A stretch of DNA of 64,000 bases, from positions 1 to 64,000 of the forward strand of contig JAPYPR010000007.1 in assembly GCA_029937545.1 (NCBI GenBank), in the 5' to 3' direction. The stretch's first letter is position 1, and each line of letters begins with the position of its first letter. Source of the DNA: Erythrobacter sp. Its GTDB lineage: Bacteria; Pseudomonadota; Alphaproteobacteria; Sphingomonadales; Sphingomonadaceae. Positions 17,849 to 27,183 of this stretch are shown one piece after another. The notes under the pieces are model-generated. The model searched no databases, was not told where the DNA came from, and saw nothing but the letters and a program-made list of their open reading frames with translations. The position numbers were made by a program, and so were the translations under genes.

Positions 17849-19111
17849 ATGGACCATTTCCAGCTTCGCGACGGCGTGCTCCATGCCGAAGACGTGCCCC
17901 TGCCGCGCATTGCCGAAGAGGTCGGCACGCCGGTCTATGTCTATTCGCGCGCCACGCTGACCCGCCATGCCCGCGTGTTCCGCGATGCACTGGGCCAGCT
18001 CGACAATCCGCACATCGCTTTTGCGGTGAAATCGAACCCGAACCTCGCCGTGCTGAAAGTGCTGGCGAACGAGGGCTATGGCGCGGACGTGGTCTCCGGC
18101 GGCGAGCTGACGCGCGCGCTCAAGGCCGGGATGAAGCCCGAAGACATCGTGTTTTCCGGCGTTGGCAAGACCCACGCCGAGCTGCTGCAAGGCCTCCAGG
18201 CGGGCATCGGACAGTTCAATATCGAGAGCGAGGAAGAAGGCTACGAGCTCGCCGCCATCGCCGAGCGGCATGGCAAGCGGGCGGCCTGCGCGCTGCGGGT
18301 AAACCCCGATGTCGACGCGCGCACGCATGAGAAGATCTCCACCGGCAAGCGCGAGAACAAGTTCGGCGTGCCGCTCGACCGGGCGGCGGAAATATATGCG
18401 CGGCTGGCGGAAGAAGACGGACTCGATATGCGCGGCGTCGCGGTGCATATCGGCAGCCAGCTCGGCGATCTGAAACCGCTTGAAACCGCGTTCACCAAGG
18501 TCGGCGCGCTGATCGTGGAACTGCGCGCGCAAGGCTGCACGGTCACTCATGCCGATCTCGGCGGCGGGCTCGGCGTGCCGTACAAGGCGGGGGAAACGCT
18601 GCCCGCACCCGCAGAATACGGCGCGATGGTCGCTCAGGCGACGAAGGACTGGGACGTGCGTCTCATGTTCGAACCGGGCCGCGTGATCGCGGGCAATGCC
18701 GGTGTGCTGCTGACCCGCGTCATCCGCTCCAAGCGCAGCGGCAACGGCCCGCCCTTCGTAGTGGTCGATGCGGCGATGAACGACCTTGCCCGCCCCGCCA
18801 TGTACGGCGCCTGGCACGATTTCGACGCCGTCGCGCCAAGCGGCGACCGGATGACAGCGCATATCGTCGGCCCGATTTGCGAGACCGGCGACACCTTCGC
18901 CATGGATCGCGAATGCGATGCGCTGGTCGCGGGCGATCTCGCGGTGTTCCGCACGGCGGGCGCCTATGGCGCGACCATGGCGAGCAGCTACAATTCGCGC
19001 GGCTTCGTGGCCGAAGTGCTGGTTGACGGGGACAAATACGCGGTGGTCGCGGACCGGATCGCCGCGAGCGCGATCATGGATGCGGAACGCGTGCCGGAGT
19101 GGCTCGGCTGA
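17849..19111 (+). CDS. lysA: Diaminopimelate decarboxylase
   Basis: Converts meso-diaminopimelate to lysine. The 420-residue PLP enzyme has the Schiff-base lysine in HIAFAVKSNPNLAVL (about residue 60), HIGSQLGDL, the glycine-rich phosphate loop DLGGGLGVPY, PGRVIAGNAGVLL and the partner-subunit motif GPICETGDTFA, where the cysteine reaches the other active site. It has a fold-III alanine-racemase-type barrel and a C-terminal beta domain. It follows lptM by 63 bp and precedes a siroheme synthase gene by 12 bp, so all four rightward genes may be one transcript. Confidence 0.96.
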   Translation: MDHFQLRDGVLHAEDVPLPRIAEEVGTPVYVYSRATLTRHARVFRDALGQLDNPHIAFAVKSNPNLAVLKVLANEGYGADVVSGGELTRALKAGMKPEDIVFSGVGKTHAELLQGLQAGIGQFNIESEEEGYELAAIAERHGKRAACALRVNPDVDARTHEKISTGKRENKFGVPLDRAAEIYARLAEEDGLDMRGVAVHIGSQLGDLKPLETAFTKVGALIVELRAQGCTVTHADLGGGLGVPYKAGETLPAPAEYGAMVAQATKDWDVRLMFEPGRVIAGNAGVLLTRVIRSKRSGNGPPFVVVDAAMNDLARPAMYGAWHDFDAVAPSGDRMTAHIVGPICETGDTFAMDRECDALVAGDLAVFRTAGAYGATMASSYNSRGFVAEVLVDGDKYAVVADRIAASAIMDAERVPEWLG

Positions 19112-19123
19112 TGCAGGCGCGCC

Positions 19124-19891
19124 GTGCATAGCCTGCCGCTCTTCCACCGCATCGCGGGCACGCGCGTGGTGGTCGTCGGCAGCGGGGACATGGCCGAGGC
19201 CAAGGCGCGGCTGGTGACGCGGGCGGGCGGCATACCCTGCGCCGAGACCGAAGCCCATCACGCCAAGATCGGCTTCGTCGCGCTGGAGGACGAGCGCGCT
19301 GCCGAGGCGGCGGCCTTGCGGCTGAAGCGCGCAGGCCTGCTGGTCAACGTCGCCGACCGGCCGGACTTGTGCGATTTCACCCTGCCCAGCGTGCTCGACC
19401 GCGACCCGGTGCTGGTGGCGGTGAGCACTGGCGGAGCCTCGGCGGGGCTGGCCAAGCATTTACGGCTGCGATTGGAAGCGCTCTTGCCTCAATCGCTCGG
19501 CGCGCTGGCAAAGGCGCTCGAAGGCTCACGCGATGCGATCCGTCGCCGATATTCCGATGCCGACACCCGCCGCCACGCGCTCGACACCGCGCTGGGCGAA
19601 GGCGGCGCGCTCGATCCGTTCGAGACGAGCGATCCCATGGCGGTCGACGGATGGCTGAAGGACGCAGCACCCGAAGCAAACGGCGAGGTCCTCGACTTCA
19701 CACTTGTGAGCGACGATCCCGAAGATCTCACCTTGCGCCAGGCACGCGTTCTGGGCCGCGCCGACACGGTGCTGCACGATCCCGATCTGACCGAGGCTAT
19801 CCTGATCCGCGCTCGCGCCGATGCAGTGCGCATCGCCCTGCCCGCCGATCCGCCTGCCGAGGGGCTGACCGTCATCCTGCGCCGCGCCTAG
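19124..19891 (+). CDS. Precorrin-2 dehydrogenase / sirohydrochlorin ferrochelatase (Met8-like)
   Basis: Makes sirohydrochlorin from precorrin-2 and inserts iron, the last steps to siroheme. The 255-residue protein matches the CysG N-terminal half: NAD-binding VVVVGSGDMAEAKARLVTRAGG, VADRPDLCDFTLPS and VAVSTGGASAGLAKHLR. The C-terminal methyltransferase half of CysG is missing apart from a degenerate tail (DPEDLTLRQARVLGRADTVL) that looks like the first strand of that domain; the methyltransferase is the separate cobA at 48.9 kb. Siroheme would serve the sulfite reductase at 47 kb. The start is GTG; the stop overlaps the convergent winged-helix gene by 4 bases. Confidence 0.88.
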   Translation: MHSLPLFHRIAGTRVVVVGSGDMAEAKARLVTRAGGIPCAETEAHHAKIGFVALEDERAAEAAALRLKRAGLLVNVADRPDLCDFTLPSVLDRDPVLVAVSTGGASAGLAKHLRLRLEALLPQSLGALAKALEGSRDAIRRRYSDADTRRHALDTALGEGGALDPFETSDPMAVDGWLKDAAPEANGEVLDFTLVSDDPEDLTLRQARVLGRADTVLHDPDLTEAILIRARADAVRIALPADPPAEGLTVILRRA

Positions 19892-20865
19892 GCGGCTACC
19901 ATCTCCGGCGAAACGGCAGCTATGTCCGCAAAATAGCGGGCCATGGCATCGGCGGTGTCTTCGGACAGCGCTATATGCGCACGCCTCTTGTCCTCAGGGT
20001 CGGCCACCCGCACCAGCAATCCGGTCTCGACCATCTGGCCGATCCAGCGCAGCGCCGTCGTCGCCGGGACACCCGAGGCGATGCAGAGCGAGGTCACGCA
20101 GACCTTGGTGCCTTCCGCCCGCGCCGCCGCGAGGTCGAGCAGCATGTCCCAGGCCGGGTCCGCGAACAGGTCGCCATCGAAATAGCGCGCACGCGCCTGA
20201 CGGTGTTTGATGATCTGCCGGATATGGCCTGCATCGGGCAGGCGCGGGCGATTGGTTGCCGGACGCTGCCGGACATAAGCATCGTCTTCACTGCGCCACC
20301 CGGGCTGCGGCGCTTCCAGCCGGAACGCCCCGCCTGTTGCCCGCTGGCCAGGCGCGGTCCTTTCCAGCCGTTCCGCCATGCGCCCAACCTGCTCGGTCAG
20401 GCGCAGCAGCAGCATCCGGTCTTCCTCGCCCAGTTCGCGCAGGCGCAGGTTCGGCACATGCGCCAGCACGCGCCCGATCGCGATCACCCGCTCCGACCGG
20501 CAGGGATCGACGAGGATCTGCGGCGCGGAAGAGGAAAAGCACCCGAAGATCGCATCGAGCGCGCCCATGGTGGTCGAAACGACCATCTGCGTGCCCGCCT
20601 TGCCCGCCCGCATGTCGAGCCGCGAAAGCAACGCCAGCACTTCCGCCGTATCCTCTGCGCAATCGACCAGCAGCACATCGCCCAGCGCGGTAATCGCGCC
20701 GTTCGCATAATCCGCCAGCGACATGGAATGCAGCACGCGAAAGCCTGCCGCCTCCGCATCGTCGCGCAGCTCGCCTCGGATATGCGCGCGGTCCGCCAGG
20801 ACGGTGACGCCGATCTGGCACCCGGCGGAATTGCACACCGGCTCGTAACTGAAATCCGCCTGCAT
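19888..20865 (-). CDS. Winged-helix DNA-binding protein of unknown target
   Basis: A 325-residue protein. The N-terminal half is an alpha/beta, possibly receiver-like fold (GCQIGVTVLADRAHIRGELR, GDVLLVDCAEDTAEVLALL), and the C-terminal part (about 225-315) is a MarR-like winged helix: WDMLLDLAAARAEGTKVCVT, CIASGVPATTALRWIGQMV, GLLVRVADPEDKRRAHIAL. I chose the ATG at 20865, with AGGAG 8 bases upstream, over a longer frame. An inverted repeat CCTGTT/AACAGG (20877-20897) abuts and partly overlaps that ribosome site, a plausible site for self-repression. The function is unknown; the family is familiar from sphingomonads. Confidence 0.75.
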   Translation of the reverse strand: MQADFSYEPVCNSAGCQIGVTVLADRAHIRGELRDDAEAAGFRVLHSMSLADYANGAITALGDVLLVDCAEDTAEVLALLSRLDMRAGKAGTQMVVSTTMGALDAIFGCFSSSAPQILVDPCRSERVIAIGRVLAHVPNLRLRELGEEDRMLLLRLTEQVGRMAERLERTAPGQRATGGAFRLEAPQPGWRSEDDAYVRQRPATNRPRLPDAGHIRQIIKHRQARARYFDGDLFADPAWDMLLDLAAARAEGTKVCVTSLCIASGVPATTALRWIGQMVETGLLVRVADPEDKRRAHIALSEDTADAMARYFADIAAVSPEMVAA

Positions 20866-20926
20866 CGAATCGCGCTCCTGTTTCGTTACCGAACAGGATG
20901 AGAACAAATGCGGATCAGGTCAAGAC

Positions 20927-21439
20927 TCAGGCGCGGATTTCGATCGGGGTGCCGTCGGGTACCAGGCTCCACAGCTCGGCGATTTCTGCATTGGTCAGCG
21001 CGATGCAGCCGTCGGTCCAGTCGCCCGGAACACGCTGGTCGTTGAGCAGGCCGATGGGCTGGCCGTGGATGAAGATCAGCCCGCCCGGCGAACGTCCGCG
21101 CGCTCGTGCAAAAGCCCGGTCGGCGGCGTTGGGATAATCGATGTAGAGCGAGAGGAAGTAGCTCGACTGCCGGTTGCCATAGGTGATCGTATAGCGGCCC
21201 TCGGGCGTGCGCTCGTCGCCCTCGAATTGCTTGTGGCCGATCGGCCGGTCGCCGAATTGCAAGCCGTGATAGGTGCGGATGACGTTTGCGCCCTGATAGA
21301 CCCATAGCGTCCGCTCCGACTTGTCGATCAGGATGAAGTCCGCGACCTCGCCCTCGCGCACCTGTTGCGACGACGCGGGCGATGCGCCGGGCAGCGATAG
21401 CGAGAGCAACATGATGGCGAGCCAGCGCATGGCGCTCAT
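20927..21439 (-). CDS. L,D-transpeptidase family protein (YkuD domain)
   Basis: A 170-residue secreted protein with signal peptide (cleavage near SPASSQQ) and a YkuD domain. YkuD enzymes form 3-3 crosslinks in peptidoglycan or attach proteins to it. The catalytic motif is GDWTDGCIALTN with the cysteine, preceded by FIHGQPIGL, which supplies the histidine. IDKSERTLWVYQG is the usual first strand of the fold. There is no LysM or other binding module. It lies 19 bp downstream of purA on the same strand and 61 bp upstream of the winged-helix gene. Confidence 0.88.
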   Translation of the reverse strand: MSAMRWLAIMLLSLSLPGASPASSQQVREGEVADFILIDKSERTLWVYQGANVIRTYHGLQFGDRPIGHKQFEGDERTPEGRYTITYGNRQSSYFLSLYIDYPNAADRAFARARGRSPGGLIFIHGQPIGLLNDQRVPGDWTDGCIALTNAEIAELWSLVPDGTPIEIRA

Positions 21440-21458
21440 CCTGCCACCACCACGCCAA

Positions 21459-22748
21459 TCAGTCCATGAACGGATCGCGCATCAGGATCGTGTCGTCGCG
21501 CTCCGGGCTGGTCGAGACCAGTGCGACGGGCGTTTCGATCAGCTCCTGCACGCGCTGGATGTACTTCACCGCATTGGCCGGCAGATCGGCGAAGCTGCGC
21601 GCGCCGGCGGTGCTTTCCTTCCAGCCTTCCATGGTCTCGTAAATCGGCTCGACTGCGGCCTGGTCGGCGGCGTGGCTGGGGAAATGATCGAACACTTGCC
21701 CGCGCAGGCGATAGCCGGTGCAGATCTTCACCTCGTCGAGCCCGTCGAGCACGTCGATCTTGGTCAGCGCAATGCCGGTCACGCCGCTGATCGCGCAGCT
21801 CTGGCGCACGATCACTGCGTCGAACCAGCCGACACGGCGCTGGCGGCCGGTGACGGTTCCGAACTCATGGCCCCGTTCGCCCAGCCCCTTGCCGATCTCG
21901 TCCCCGAGCTCGGTCGGGAACGGGCCGCTGCCGACGCGGGTGGTGTAGGCCTTGACGATGCCGAGCACATATCCGGTCGCATTCGGGCCGAGGCCGCTAC
22001 CTGCCGCCGCGGTACCGCTGACGGTATTGGAGCTGGTGACGAAGGGATAAGTGCCGTGGTCGATATCGAGCAGCACGCCCTGCGCACCCTCGAACAGGAT
22101 CTTCGCGCCTGCCTTGCGGACCTTCTTCAGGCGCTTCCAGACAGGCTGTGCATATTGCAGCACGAAATCGGCGATCTCGCGCAATTCCTGCAGCAGCGCC
22201 TCGCGATCGACCGGCGGCTGGTCGAAACCGGCGCGTAGCGCATCGTGATGCGCGCACAAGCGGTCGAGCTGCGGCTCCAGCGCGCCGAGATGCGCCAGGT
22301 CGCACACGCGGATCGCGCGGCGACCGACCTTGTCCTCGTATGCCGGGCCGATGCCGCGCCCGGTGGTGCCGATCTTGCCCGAACCGGCAGCCGCCTCGCG
22401 CAGACCATCGAGGTCGCGGTGGATCGGCAGGATGAGCGGGCAGTTGTCCGCCACGGCGAGATTGTCGGCAGTGACCTTTACGCCCTGCCCCTCGATCTTC
22501 TCGATCTCGGACTTGAGCGCCCAGGGGTCGAGCACCACCCCGTTGCCGATCACGCTCAGCGTGCCGGACACGATGCCGCTCGGCAGCAGCGACAGCTTGT
22601 AGGTGGTCCCGTCGATCACCAGCGTGTGGCCGGCATTGTGCCCGCCCTGGAAACGCACGACGGCATCGGCGCGGCTGGCCAGCCAGTCGACGATCTTGCC
22701 CTTGCCCTCATCGCCCCACTGGGCGCCGATCACGGTGACGTTGGCCAA
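21459..22748 (-). CDS. purA: Adenylosuccinate synthetase
   Basis: Joins IMP and aspartate using GTP, the first committed step to AMP. The 429-residue protein has the P-loop-like [16 protein letters not shown] at the N-terminus with the catalytic Asp and His (QGGHNAGHT), [13 protein letters not shown] and the C-terminal GTP-binding [11 protein letters not shown]. The likely start is the TTG at 22748: it precedes the invariant [16 protein letters not shown] by one codon, has AAAGGAAA upstream and gives the standard length; no in-frame ATG is available nearby. It is divergent from the DUF1800 gene across 234 bp in which I see no other gene. Confidence 0.95.
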   Translation of the reverse strand: MANVTVIGAQWGDEGKGKIVDWLASRADAVVRFQGGHNAGHTLVIDGTTYKLSLLPSGIVSGTLSVIGNGVVLDPWALKSEIEKIEGQGVKVTADNLAVADNCPLILPIHRDLDGLREAAAGSGKIGTTGRGIGPAYEDKVGRRAIRVCDLAHLGALEPQLDRLCAHHDALRAGFDQPPVDREALLQELREIADFVLQYAQPVWKRLKKVRKAGAKILFEGAQGVLLDIDHGTYPFVTSSNTVSGTAAAGSGLGPNATGYVLGIVKAYTTRVGSGPFPTELGDEIGKGLGERGHEFGTVTGRQRRVGWFDAVIVRQSCAISGVTGIALTKIDVLDGLDEVKICTGYRLRGQVFDHFPSHAADQAAVEPIYETMEGWKESTAGARSFADLPANAVKYIQRVQELIETPVALVSTSPERDDTILMRDPFMD

Positions 22749-22982
22749 TGCATTTCCTTTCGCCGGAGCACGCGCCTTGCACAGCGCGGGGCGCACCTAG
22801 GCGACGGGTCGTGCCACGGCAAGGGCGGATAGTAGGCCGCTCCCAGGGAGGTCGGCGCTGAGCGCGATATAGTTTCTTTCGCGTTAAGCAGGGTTGGTTG
22901 GTCTTTGGGCAGGAAAGCCTGCGAGGACCTTCTGCGGACGGGCCGAAATGGATCGCGGCGCGTCCCGGACGGGAGCGAAGAC

Positions 22983-24821
22983 ATGGTCGATAGCGCAGGG
23001 TCGCAGCGCGCATTGCTGTGCGAGGATTTCGCAGGTGACGACCTGCCGCCCGAAGCAAGCGAAACGCGCGGATCGACGATGCGAACGGCAGGGGTCTCGG
23101 CGGCGGCGCTGGCGACGGCGGCCTGCGGCAGCGAAGGCTCCGGCGGCGTGTTCGGTATCGGCGGCGGCAGCACCGATGGCACCTCGCCTCTCCTTGAAAC
23201 CGATATTTCCAAGGCACAGGCCGCGCGCTTCGTGCTGCGCGCATCGCTCTCGGCGACAGAGAACGATATTTCGACCGTCGAAAACCACGGGTACGAGTTC
23301 TGGCTCGACCGCCAGATGGACGCCGCGAACGCGCAATCCGCGAAGGAGTTTTTCGAAGCGAAGAATTTCAACCGCATCGACAATGACGAGCTTTATTTCC
23401 GCACCTGGCCCGCCGATGCGATGATCTGGAGCCAGCTGTTTTCGGGCGGCTGCGGCGTTCGCAAGCGCATTGCGCTGGCCCTGTCGGAATTCTTCGTCGT
23501 CTCCACCAATGGCGTCGAGAACCTGATCTGGCGCAGCCAGGGCATGGGCGCTTACTGGGACACGCTCAATTTGCACGCCTTTGGCAATTATCGCGAGCTC
23601 TTGGAAGCGATCACGCTGATGCCGGTGATGGGGACCTTCCTCAACACGCTCGGCAATCGCAAGGCGGATGCCGAAACCGGACGCGTGCCCGACGAGAATT
23701 TCGGACGCGAGGTGATGCAACTGTTCTCCATCGGCCTCTACCAACTCAATCTCGACGGAACGGTGAAGCGCGATGGTGCAGGCAACCCGATCGAGACCTA
23801 TAGCAACGAGGACGTGACGGGCATTTCGAATGTCTTCACCGGCTACGACCTCGATTTCTCGCAAACGCGGATGCACCCCAATCCCAATAGTTCCCCGTGG
23901 GAAATTCCGGAGTGCGATGTCGCGATGCTGCCGATGACGGCAGACTCGAACAAATGGCGCTATTCGCGCGGAAAAGATTACCATGCGCCGGAGGAGAAGC
24001 GGTTCCTCGGTACGGTGATCCCGCCGAACACCGATGCGAAGGCCGGCATGCGACTGGCAATGAATACGCTGTGGAGGCATCCGAATGTCGCGCCGTTCTT
24101 CTGCAATCAAATGATCCAGCGGCTGGTCACCAGCAATCCCAGCCCGGCCTATGTCCGGCGCGTCGCGCAGGTGTTCGAAGCCGACACCAATGGGAAGCGC
24201 GGCAATCTGCGAGCGGTGTTCAAGGCCATCCTGCTCGATGAAGAGGCGCTCTCCCAGACCAGCCACACGGATCCGCGCTTCGGCAAGCTGCGCGAACCCA
24301 TGCTGCGCTACGTCCAGTGGGGCCGAACTTTCGGCCTCCGTTCGCAAAGCGGGATGTGGGAGATCGGCGGGACGGACCATCCGGTGTGGTCGCTCAGCCA
24401 ATCGCCCTTACGCTCGCCGTCGGTCTTCAATTTCTTTCGCCCCGGCTATTCGGCAACCAATTCGCAGGCCGCCGCCAACGACATGGTCGCGCCCGAATTC
24501 CAGCTGGTGAACGAAACCACTGTCGCCGCCTACGTCAATTTCATGAGCCAGGTCATCCGCGGGCGGGGGTGGCATTCGCGCGATGTGCAACCGCGCTATC
24601 GCGATGAACTCGCCATCGCGCACGACAGCGCAAAACTGCTCGACCGGCTCGACCTGCTACTCACCGGCTATCAGCTGACCGGAGCAACGCGCGATGCGAT
24701 CTTGCCCGCACTCGATAGCCTTTCCGTCACCCGGGACAGCAGCGAGGAGGAGAAGCTCGAGCGCATCCACATCGCCGTGCTGCTGGTCATGGCGTCCTAC
24801 GACTATCTGATCCAGCGCTGA
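22983..24821 (+). CDS. DUF1800 domain protein, probable lipoprotein
   Basis: A 612-residue protein of the DUF1800 family, commonly paired with a DUF1501 protein as here; the function is not established. Recognisable blocks are PDENFGREVMQLFSIGLYQLN, YSNEDVTGISNVFTGYD and SVFNFFRPGYS. I chose the ATG at 22983, with GGGAG upstream; an earlier in-frame start would add 26 residues. Near residues 33-52 comes MRTAGVSAAALATAAC followed by a Gly-rich linker, a lipobox-like sequence preceded by an unusually long n-region, so it may be exported with its Tat-signal partner. A real start at the internal ATG of that segment would give a standard lipoprotein signal and cannot be excluded. Confidence 0.85.
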   Translation: MVDSAGSQRALLCEDFAGDDLPPEASETRGSTMRTAGVSAAALATAACGSEGSGGVFGIGGGSTDGTSPLLETDISKAQAARFVLRASLSATENDISTVENHGYEFWLDRQMDAANAQSAKEFFEAKNFNRIDNDELYFRTWPADAMIWSQLFSGGCGVRKRIALALSEFFVVSTNGVENLIWRSQGMGAYWDTLNLHAFGNYRELLEAITLMPVMGTFLNTLGNRKADAETGRVPDENFGREVMQLFSIGLYQLNLDGTVKRDGAGNPIETYSNEDVTGISNVFTGYDLDFSQTRMHPNPNSSPWEIPECDVAMLPMTADSNKWRYSRGKDYHAPEEKRFLGTVIPPNTDAKAGMRLAMNTLWRHPNVAPFFCNQMIQRLVTSNPSPAYVRRVAQVFEADTNGKRGNLRAVFKAILLDEEALSQTSHTDPRFGKLREPMLRYVQWGRTFGLRSQSGMWEIGGTDHPVWSLSQSPLRSPSVFNFFRPGYSATNSQAAANDMVAPEFQLVNETTVAAYVNFMSQVIRGRGWHSRDVQPRYRDELAIAHDSAKLLDRLDLLLTGYQLTGATRDAILPALDSLSVTRDSSEEEKLERIHIAVLLVMASYDYLIQR

Positions 24822-24832
24822 GGAGGGACGCG

Positions 24833-26260
24833 ATGTTCATCGGAAAACTGCCCGAAGTTTCCCGCCGCGCTTTCCTTAGGCGTTCGGCCCAGCTGGCCTC
24901 GCTCGGTGCTGCTTCCAGCTACGCGCTGGGCCTCGCCGGGATCGGCGAAGCGGCCGCCTTCAGTTCGGCCGACGGCTACAAGGCGCTGGTTTGCGTCTTC
25001 CTCTTGGGCGGTAATGACCACAACAATACGCTGATCCCATACGACAGCACCAATTACGCGAAGTATCGCGCGATCCGCGGGCTTGCGTCGGACGGCAGCG
25101 GGGTTGGCCTGGGCCGATCCCAGCTCGGCGCGACCGTGCTGAACCCTGTCGGCGGGCAGACGCTGACCGACGACCTCACCTATGCGCTCGCGCCGACCAT
25201 GCCGCGCATGAAGGCGCGCTTCGATGCGGGGAAGATGGCGCCGCTGCTCAATGTCGGGCCGCTGATCGCCCCGTTGACGCGCGCGCAATACGATAGCGAC
25301 GACACGGTGCGCTATCCGCGGCCGGCCAAGCTGTTCAGCCATAACGACCAACAATCGACCTGGCAGTCTTCCCTCCCCGAAGGTGCGCAGAGCGGTTGGG
25401 GCGGGCGGATGGCCGACCTTGCCCAGTCGCACAATACCAACGCCATGTTCACCGGTATAAACGCAAGCGGCAATGCGGTCTTCCTGGCGGGCGAGAATTA
25501 TGCGCCGTATCAGGTGACCGGATCGGGCGCGGTAGAGATCTGGGGCTATGATGGCTGGCTGATGGGCTCGCGCGCCGCCGGAACTGCGCTCAAGACCATC
25601 CTCGGCCAGCACGACGGCCATGTGCTCGCCAACGACTATGCGCAGATGATGGCGCGCTCGATCGAATATGGCGGCTTCGTCAATTCCGCCCTCGACAGCG
25701 TTTCCCTGTCGACGCAGTTCGAAGAAGGCAACGCCTTGGGCGAGCAACTCAACCTCGTCGCGCGCCTGATCGCGGCGCGCAGGGCGCTGGGCGTCAAACG
25801 GCAGGTTTTCATGGTCGCGATGGGCGGCTTCGATACCCACGACGGGCTGTCGGGCGAGCATCCTGCCCTGCTCGCGCAGCTCGACAGTGCACTCGACAGC
25901 TTTTTCCGCGCTACGGCGGAGATAGGTGTAGCCGACAAGGTGACGACCTTTACGGCATCGGATTTCGGCCGCACGCTGACCTCGAACGGCGATGGCTCGG
26001 ACCATGGCTGGGGCAGTCACCATCTGATCCTGGGCGGCGCGGTCAATGGCGGGCGGTTCTATGGCACCGCGCCGCACGTCTCCATCGAAACCGCAGACCA
26101 GGTCGATCAGGGACGGCTCCTGCCCTCGACCTCGGTAGACGAATATTCCGCCACACTGGCGAAATGGTTCGGCGTGTCGCCATCGGAAATGCCAAGCGTC
26201 TCGCCAAACATCGGCAATTTCGCCTCACCCGATCTCGGTTTCCTGCCTAGCGCGATCTAG
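24833..26260 (+). CDS. DUF1501 domain protein with Tat signal
   Basis: A 475-residue exported protein. The N-terminus carries a twin-arginine signal, SRRAFLRRSAQLASLGAASS (about residues 10-29), so it is exported folded. The body matches DUF1501, a sulfatase-like alkaline phosphatase-superfamily fold: FLLGGNDHNNTLIPYD, VAMGGFDTHDGLSGEHPALL and SDFGRTLTSNGDGSDHGWG, which hold candidate metal ligands. It lies 12 bp after the DUF1800 stop with a GGAGG ribosome site. This pair is common in proteobacteria and planctomycetes, but its substrate is unknown. Confidence 0.88.
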   Translation: MFIGKLPEVSRRAFLRRSAQLASLGAASSYALGLAGIGEAAAFSSADGYKALVCVFLLGGNDHNNTLIPYDSTNYAKYRAIRGLASDGSGVGLGRSQLGATVLNPVGGQTLTDDLTYALAPTMPRMKARFDAGKMAPLLNVGPLIAPLTRAQYDSDDTVRYPRPAKLFSHNDQQSTWQSSLPEGAQSGWGGRMADLAQSHNTNAMFTGINASGNAVFLAGENYAPYQVTGSGAVEIWGYDGWLMGSRAAGTALKTILGQHDGHVLANDYAQMMARSIEYGGFVNSALDSVSLSTQFEEGNALGEQLNLVARLIAARRALGVKRQVFMVAMGGFDTHDGLSGEHPALLAQLDSALDSFFRATAEIGVADKVTTFTASDFGRTLTSNGDGSDHGWGSHHLILGGAVNGGRFYGTAPHVSIETADQVDQGRLLPSTSVDEYSATLAKWFGVSPSEMPSVSPNIGNFASPDLGFLPSAI

Positions 26261-26309
26261 CGGCGGAAACATCGGCGTGCTGTTCCATTGGTAGGGCAAA
26301 GGAGACAGC

Positions 26310-27128
26310 ATGACCGACTATCCCACTCTCACCCTCAACGACGACCGCCAGATTCCGCTGCTCGGCTTCGGCACATATCAGATTGAAGAGGAGGAGGCGC
26401 CCGAGGCAATTAAGACCGCGCTCGAAACCGGTTACTGGCTGGTCGATACGGCGGCGATCTACCAGAACGAACGCGGCGTAGGGAAAGGCATCGGCGACTG
26501 GGCCGACATCTTCCTGCAGACCAAGATCTGGAACGAGAGCCAGGGGTACGACCGCACGCTGAAGGCGGCGGAAAAATGTCTCGAGCGGCTGGGGCGCGAC
26601 CACGTCGACATGTTGCTGATCCACTGGCCCTGCCCCGACAAGGGCCTGTTCGTCGATACGTGGAAAGCGCTGATCGAACTGCGCGACCAGGGCAAGGCAA
26701 AGAGCATCGGCGTCTCGAACTTCCGCGAGGAAGATTTGAAGCGCATCGTCGACGAGACTGGCGTCGTCCCCGCGCTCAACCAGATCGAACTGCACCCCGG
26801 CTTCCAGCAGCGCGAAATGCGCAAGGTGCATGACGAGATGGGCATCGTGACCCAGAGCTGGTCCCCGCTCGGCCAGGGCGGCGGCATGGACAGCGATGCG
26901 GTGAAATCGGTGGCCGATGAAACCGGCCAGGACCCGAGCGCCGTCGTCCTGCGCTGGCATATCCAGCACGGCCTGTGCCCGATCCCGCGTTCGACGAACC
27001 CCGATCACATCCGCGCCAACTTCACCGCGCTCGATATTGAGCTTTCTGACGAACAGATGGCGAAGCTCGACGCACTGGACGACAGCGAAGGTCGGCTCGG
27101 GCCGGAACCGGGCAAGTTCAACGACTGA
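26310..27128 (+). CDS. Aldo/keto reductase
   Basis: A 272-residue NADPH-dependent aldo/keto reductase, similar to the 2,5-diketo-gluconate reductase group. The tetrad is visible: Asp and Tyr in [19 protein letters not shown] (about residues 44-62), Lys in IFLQTKIWN and His in [24 protein letters not shown] and [14 protein letters not shown] (the NADPH-phosphate site) follow. The TIM-barrel length is normal. The ATG at 26310 has GGAG upstream. It stands 49 bp after DUF1501 and 55 bp before trhO and may be part of their transcript. The physiological substrate is not predictable. Confidence 0.92.
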   Translation: MTDYPTLTLNDDRQIPLLGFGTYQIEEEEAPEAIKTALETGYWLVDTAAIYQNERGVGKGIGDWADIFLQTKIWNESQGYDRTLKAAEKCLERLGRDHVDMLLIHWPCPDKGLFVDTWKALIELRDQGKAKSIGVSNFREEDLKRIVDETGVVPALNQIELHPGFQQREMRKVHDEMGIVTQSWSPLGQGGGMDSDAVKSVADETGQDPSAVVLRWHIQHGLCPIPRSTNPDHIRANFTALDIELSDEQMAKLDALDDSEGRLGPEPGKFND

Positions 27129-27183
27129 CCCGCCAACGGAAGGGATGCGAAAGGCGCGCGCGCCTGCTATCGGCGCTGCCGCC

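Noticed and set aside
16373-19459. A 1028-codon open frame on the reverse strand across argH, lptM and lysA
   Set aside because: It lies opposite four well-supported genes, its sequence is His/Arg/Gln-rich without any domain, and it is a by-product of high-GC codon bias.
19124-19891. Full CysG (three activities) at this gene
   Set aside because: The methyltransferase half is missing; the gene is only 255 codons, and a complete cobA is at 48.9 kb.
22749-22982. Possible small gene in the purA-DUF1800 gap
   Set aside because: Only frames continuous with the flanking genes are open and none has a ribosome site; I see no clear structure there.
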